From: Lachnospiraceae bacterium
GTDB lineage: Bacteria > Bacillota > Clostridia > Lachnospirales > Lachnospiraceae
NCBI GenBank assembly: GCA_017521985.1
Contig: JAFXAZ010000059.1
Coordinates: forward strand, 1 to 38,875
DNA length: 38,875 bases
Direction: 5' to 3'
In this document: positions 35,600-38,875 of the stretch, piece after piece
Layout of the letters: each line of letters begins with the position of its first letter
Position numbering within the stretch: position 1 is the stretch's first letter
Notes under the pieces: model-generated
Seen by the model: only the letters and a program-made list of their open reading frames with translations
What the model was told of the DNA's origin: nothing
The model's database searches: none
Translations under genes and position numbers: made by a program

Positions 35600-36030
35600 A
35601 GTAATCCGTTTCCGACTAGGCATACTATTTTTTCAATTTAGTCGGGCGAAAATTTCTTGTATCCCCGACTAAAATCACTTTTTCAGCTCAATAATCGGGT
35701 GAATTTTCGTGCCTCACCCCGACTAATGCTGATTTTCTATTAATAGGTCGGACACATTTTTTCTATCCACCCGACCTAAAAGTGCTTTTTATAAATCCAG
35801 TCGGTATTCTTTATTCTGTTTTCCCCCACTTAACGAGGTTAATTTTCAAATTGGTCGGGTTTTCTTCAAAAAATATCCCGACTAATATGACTTTTTCTCA
35901 ATACAAGTAGGGATAGTAACTTAATTTACCCCCACTAAAATAAGTTTTATGTCTATTTAGTGGGATAAAATAACATTTCATCCCCCGACTAATTAAACTT
36001 TTTAAAGTTTCCCAGTAGGACAGCCACCTA
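35600..36030. repeat. Tandem array of about 53-bp hairpin units
   Basis: Seven full units start at 35640, 35693, 35746, 35799, 35853, 35906 and 35959 (steps 53, 53, 53, 54, 53, 53). A shorter unit lies before them (about 35600) and a decayed one after (about 36014). Each full unit has a 5' arm like AGTCGGG, a spacer of about 17 nt, a 3' arm like CCCGACT, then CTAA, about 7 nt, a T-rich CTTTTT and about 9 nt. Intra-unit arms pair well in units 1, 2, 3 and 5 and with defects in 4, 6 and 7. In unit 3 the terminal pair changes from A-T to G-C on both arms (GGTCGG/CCGACC), a compensatory change. Unit bodies are diverged, so this is not a recent duplication, and no reading frame over 60 codons crosses it. 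The stretch 35554-36069 therefore holds this array, flanking spacer and no gene. Function unknown. Confidence 0.85.
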
Positions 36031-36069
36031 ACAAATCGTCAGATTCATTGTATTTTCTTTGACATAATA

Positions 36070-36792
36070 TTATTCTTCCTGATCCAATAACCTTTTCAAC
36101 AAATACTCCCGGTTATTGATAAACATTTCCGTCACTTGATAGCTCTCAGTTTCTAAATAATCACAAGCATGAATTACCCCATCATCGAAGGATAAAATAT
36201 GTGCTCCCGGTATTCCAAGCAGAATCGGCGAATGACTTGCGATGATAAACTGTGCCCCTTGTTTGGCCAGTCGACTTATTTCAATCAATAAAGTCAATTG
36301 CCGCTGGGGTGATAATGCAGCTTCCGGCTCATCCAAAAGATATAATCCATTTGATCGAAAACTCCCTTGGGCTAATGCCAAAAAGCTTTCCCCATGAGAT
36401 TTCTCGTGATATTTCCTTGATGGATGATCAAGGTCTGCATATTCTTCCTCTTTAGTAGCCACATTATAAAAACTCTCCGCCCGCAGGAAATAGCTCCATG
36501 CAGGCTTCCTATACCCTTTGGTAAGTCTGAGAGCACTATGTAATTCTGAATGTGAGTCATAGGTAGAAAAATTATAATTCTTACTTCCACCCTCTGGATT
36601 AAATCCATAAGCAACCGCTATTGCTTCCAATAGCGTTGATTTTCCGGTACCATTTTCTCCTACAAAAAATGTGATGCTCTGAGAAAATTTTAAGTTTTCC
36701 TCAAACTGAAGTGCCGGTATTTCGCGGAGATAACTATATTCATTTATCTTTTCCCACTCAATTTGTACCCCTTTAATAAATAGCTGGTTCAT
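36070..36792 (-). CDS. Free-standing ABC-type (SMC/Rad50-like) ATPase
   Basis: A 240-aa ATPase of the predicted-ATPase group (COG3910-like), with no membrane partner nearby. Walker A GENGTGKST is at residues 45-53, a signature-like SHGESF at 132-137, Walker B LYLLDEPEA at 150-158 and an H-loop SHSP with His187. The first residues (FVGENGTGKSTLLEAIA) and the short middle helical part, without a long coiled coil, distinguish it from SMC or RecN. AAGGTG precedes the ATG. It is next to a tandem hairpin array (downstream) and could be related to it, but nothing in the sequence proves a link. Function unassigned. Confidence 0.88.
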   Translation of the reverse strand: MNQLFIKGVQIEWEKINEYSYLREIPALQFEENLKFSQSITFFVGENGTGKSTLLEAIAVAYGFNPEGGSKNYNFSTYDSHSELHSALRLTKGYRKPAWSYFLRAESFYNVATKEEEYADLDHPSRKYHEKSHGESFLALAQGSFRSNGLYLLDEPEAALSPQRQLTLLIEISRLAKQGAQFIIASHSPILLGIPGAHILSFDDGVIHACDYLETESYQVTEMFINNREYLLKRLLDQEE

Positions 36793-36836
36793 TTTTGCAC
36801 CTTACTTTTTCCTTTTGGCTTTCAATTCTTTCTCAT

Positions 36837-36923
36837 TCAAGTATGTCTAATTAGTCTCAACGCATTGTCGTAATCCTTCTTATGAACATAAATTTTATAT
36901 TCATAGGCGAAGATTTGATTCAT
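36837..36923 (-). CDS. 28-aa small frame, possible gene remnant
   Basis: A minus-strand frame from an ATG at 36923 to a TGA at 36837-36839 encodes MNQIFAYEYKIYVHKKDYDN and eight more residues. The alternating aromatic and charged residues look protein-like, but the frame lacks a ribosome site and is short. It falls in the gap between the ATPase gene and the next operon. It could be the tail of a lost gene. I would not annotate it as expressed. Confidence 0.25.
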   Translation of the reverse strand: MNQIFAYEYKIYVHKKDYDNALRLIRHT

Positions 36924-36947
36924 GCCAAAACTTTATCTTATCTTTTC

Positions 36948-37787
36948 TCATCCTCCTGCCAGCGGAAGAAACAGCATCACGATAGCCATACCGATAATAA
37001 CCACTCCTCCAAGCATTTCCATCACAAGCCCTTCGTCAGAAAGCTCCGGCTCGAAGCGGTAACGCCAACGATGTCCCAAAAACGCCATCTCCTGAGGCCA
37101 AAGCAGGATTGCAGCTCCCAGTGCATAAAAAAATATATATGCCACTGCCAATAACATGTGGCCCCTCTGTTCCACTTCGCCTTCTGCAACCTTCACCAAT
37201 GCCTGAAGCAATCCTCCCTTACTGATATATTCCTGACCGTCAGATATCATAAACAAGCAGTTAGGATTCATCAAGTATTCCCCTTCTTCATTGACAAACA
37301 GCTTATTCTGATAATTTTCAGAATCCAGTGTCATTCCGTCCTTTATTATTTCCACCGGTCTACCATTTTCCCCATACATGTAGTTCTTTTCTTCCGCTTT
37401 CACAGCCTCAAAATCAAGGTCCATAGCACCAATATCCTGAATGACAAGTTGCGCATCCCCCACAAATATGATACCGCCAACCATTATTGACAAATAATTC
37501 TCTGAAGGTATTTTTAACCCCCATCCCCGATTCGTCTCCATGTACCATCCATCTTCCTGCTCTTCAACCGTGGCCGTAAGCACTGTTTCACCTAAAGTAA
37601 TCTCAAATTTCTTGCCACTCCCATTATCCACACAAAAGATCCGATTATCCTGATGGGCAAAGCTGCCATCCTTTTTAAGTACCCAGAAATCCGACAGCAG
37701 GTTCATGCCTTTCTGTCCATTCAGCCAGATTCCCAACACCAGAAAAAATATAAAAACACTTCCCAGAATAATGCTTTTTCTTTTCAT
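36948..37787 (-). CDS. Membrane-anchored protein of unknown function (279 aa)
   Basis: An N-terminal TM anchor or signal (RKSIILGSVFIFFLVLGIWL) is followed by an extracytoplasmic domain of about 190 residues. It has short beta strands (SGKKFEITLGETVLTATVEE, DGWYMETNRGW). Two more TM helices close the chain (about residues 210-230 and 255-275). I recognise no family. AGAGGAG precedes the ATG. It follows the 327-aa anchored protein after a 50-bp gap on the same strand and likely shares its transcript. The pair looks like an envelope or sensing module; no catalytic motif is visible. Confidence 0.65.
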   Translation of the reverse strand: MKRKSIILGSVFIFFLVLGIWLNGQKGMNLLSDFWVLKKDGSFAHQDNRIFCVDNGSGKKFEITLGETVLTATVEEQEDGWYMETNRGWGLKIPSENYLSIMVGGIIFVGDAQLVIQDIGAMDLDFEAVKAEEKNYMYGENGRPVEIIKDGMTLDSENYQNKLFVNEEGEYLMNPNCLFMISDGQEYISKGGLLQALVKVAEGEVEQRGHMLLAVAYIFFYALGAAILLWPQEMAFLGHRWRYRFEPELSDEGLVMEMLGGVVIIGMAIVMLFLPLAGG

Positions 37788-37837
37788 CTATTACTCCTCT
37801 CAGATACGCAAAGCCACCATTATGTATCCTGATAGTG

Positions 37838-38821
37838 TTACGGCCAAAACAATGTTAAAGCCTCACTGTTACCATATTCAGATACAACATCACCAGAACT
37901 GTAGTTATCCTGGTCATCACTTTGCACCTTCCATGATTGTAAAAAGAAATCATATCCCAAACCAAAGTTATCTCGGCAGACAAAATGGATGTCTATCACA
38001 TCACCAATCTTACATTCTATGTTCCAATCAGGTCCTACAGAATATGTAATCTCACTGATTTGGGCTCGCATTTCCGGTTCCAACCCTGCAGCAATTCTTA
38101 TGTTATCTTCCGGTGAGCTTGCTATTGCAGGTAATCTTTGTTCCAACTCGCCATTCTTATATACATGAAATTCCGGATTCTGCACAGAAGCAGGTATGCC
38201 TTGTTCTTCATAAACCTGCAGCATTTCGTTACCAAAACCTCTGATTGAGATAGAAAACTGTGAACTCAGCACACCATCACGATACTCGGGACCACTCCAT
38301 CCACCACCGCCATTCTGAAGTGGTAAAAGCATGGATAGATTGCTCCATCCACCGATATCTTCTTTTTGGGTAATACCACCACCTGTAATCTGTGTGCTCA
38401 GATAAATCGGCATGTCACCTTCTATGGGCAGTGAAATCTCTCCACGGAAAATTCCGGTTCCATCACCATTCATATCAATATTTATTTTCTGCTGGTCCAA
38501 GGTTGCAATTAATTCCACCCTAGTGTCTTCATACCATTCTTTTAAAGAAACACTAACCTCTGCTTTCAGACAGTGGTTATCTTTGTCAATTCCGGAAGGG
38601 GTCAGTTCATACGAACTAACAATCTTCTCTGCCTTTTCCAGTTGACTATCAATATAATAGCGGAGGCTTTGAATGTCATCATTGACAGACCATTTTAACG
38701 ATTCCATCTGAGCGTCCATCTGTCTTTGATATGCATCCAATTTTCTACCTTGAACAACAACGATAACTACCATGACTGCACAAAGAATAATTGATAGGTA
38801 TTGTATCCAATTATTTTTCAT
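37838..38821 (-). CDS. Membrane-anchored protein of unknown function (327 aa), sigma/anti-sigma-type neighbourhood possible
   Basis: A single TM helix lies at residues about 6-24 (WIQYLSIILCAVMVVIVVVQ). A short coiled-coil segment spans about 25-68 (KLDAYQRQMDAQMESLKW, DSQLEKAEKIVSS). The external domain is beta-rich (KAEVSVSLKEWYEDTRVELI, GFGNEMLQVYEEQGIPASV). No known family or catalytic motif is seen. A GGAAGG ribosome site precedes the ATG. It starts 21 bp after the end of a gene cut by the window edge. This order (small cytosolic gene, then anchored proteins) resembles sigma-factor operons, but the upstream gene is too truncated to test it. Confidence 0.65.
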   Translation of the reverse strand: MKNNWIQYLSIILCAVMVVIVVVQGRKLDAYQRQMDAQMESLKWSVNDDIQSLRYYIDSQLEKAEKIVSSYELTPSGIDKDNHCLKAEVSVSLKEWYEDTRVELIATLDQQKINIDMNGDGTGIFRGEISLPIEGDMPIYLSTQITGGGITQKEDIGGWSNLSMLLPLQNGGGGWSGPEYRDGVLSSQFSISIRGFGNEMLQVYEEQGIPASVQNPEFHVYKNGELEQRLPAIASSPEDNIRIAAGLEPEMRAQISEITYSVGPDWNIECKIGDVIDIHFVCRDNFGLGYDFFLQSWKVQSDDQDNYSSGDVVSEYGNSEALTLFWP

Positions 38822-38842
38822 ATTCCTTCCTCTCTTAACAGG

Positions 38843-38875
38843 CTATAATTCATCCAAAATCTCTTTTTTCTTCTG
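38843..38875 (-). CDS. C-terminal tail of a gene that continues beyond the window
   Basis: From the right edge the minus strand reads QKKEILDEL and then TAG at 38843-38845. The tail is charged and helical. The following 327-aa gene starts 21 bp later with its own ribosome site, so these are likely one operon. The product cannot be assigned from ten residues. Confidence 0.45.
   Translation of the reverse strand, partial: QKKKEILDEL

Noticed and set aside
35600-36030. CRISPR array
   Set aside because: Repeat units are diverged over their whole length and keep only hairpin arms and spacing. There is no constant repeat of 24-36 bp with unique spacers and no cas gene in the window.
35600-36030. 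A series of rho-independent terminators
   Set aside because: The T-rich CTTTTT tract lies about 10 nt after the 3' arm, too far from the stem for intrinsic termination, and a run of seven or more terminators would have no use here.

Overview
The window is about 38.9 kb of AT-rich, densely coding DNA. It looks like a chromosome segment of a strictly Gram-positive anaerobe of class Clostridia, most likely Lachnospiraceae. Reasons: strong AGGAGG-type ribosome sites, an LplB/LplC/lipoprotein sugar importer without its own ATPase, membrane-anchored AraC regulators, a GH25 muramidase with SH3 repeats, a DUF975 protein, a BlaI/BlaR pair and an AlsT symporter. I see no rRNA, tRNA, CRISPR array, prophage or insertion sequence. 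The family assignment is inference; the gene content is read from the sequence.

Layout. (1) 1-4481, minus strand: a serine esterase, a 770-aa secreted protein, a 48-aa peptide gene and a second secreted paralogue that runs off the left edge. The two secreted genes share a nearly identical 310-bp block. (2) 4661-10785: a carbohydrate importer (lipoprotein and two permeases) divergent from a membrane-bound AraC-type sensor-regulator. (3) 10813-19267: flotillin, a BlaR1-like metalloprotease with its BlaI-like repressor and two clear operators, a small membrane protein, an Lrp/AsnC regulator with an AlsT amino-acid symporter, and a cell-wall GH25 hydrolase. (4) 19287-24423: a stand-alone carB and a polytopic GT-C-type glycosyltransferase. 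(5) 24572-31320: an esterase and an arabinose-isomerase-like enzyme opposite an AraC regulator, then a malate/lactate-type dehydrogenase and malic enzyme opposite a DeoR regulator. (6) 31329-34105: a two-gene redox operon made of a CrtI-like FAD oxidoreductase and an NAD(P)H-flavin-[2Fe-2S] reductase. (7) 34271-38875: DUF975 and LURP-one proteins, a strange tandem hairpin array, a free-standing ABC-type ATPase, and two unrecognised membrane-anchored proteins.

How it fits together. Most modules are sensing plus carbon or envelope functions: sugar import, deacetylation, sugar isomerisation, malate/pyruvate redox, wall turnover and stress sensing. Each catabolic module has a local regulator, and several have operator-like repeats in the shared intergenic region.

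Most unusual structures. First, 35600-36030 is a non-coding array of seven full diverged units of about 53 bp plus decayed ends. Each full unit carries an AGTCGGG/CCCGACT-type hairpin, the phase is held at 53-54 bp, and at least one base-pair change is compensated. Second, the leader of the CrtI-like gene (34109-34164) is a near-perfect inverted repeat. One arm contains the ribosome binding site, the other arm contains its complement, and a -10 element lies at the edge of the loop. This suggests that read-through mRNA is silenced while mRNA from the local promoter is translated. Both are described from sequence alone and need experimental or comparative tests.
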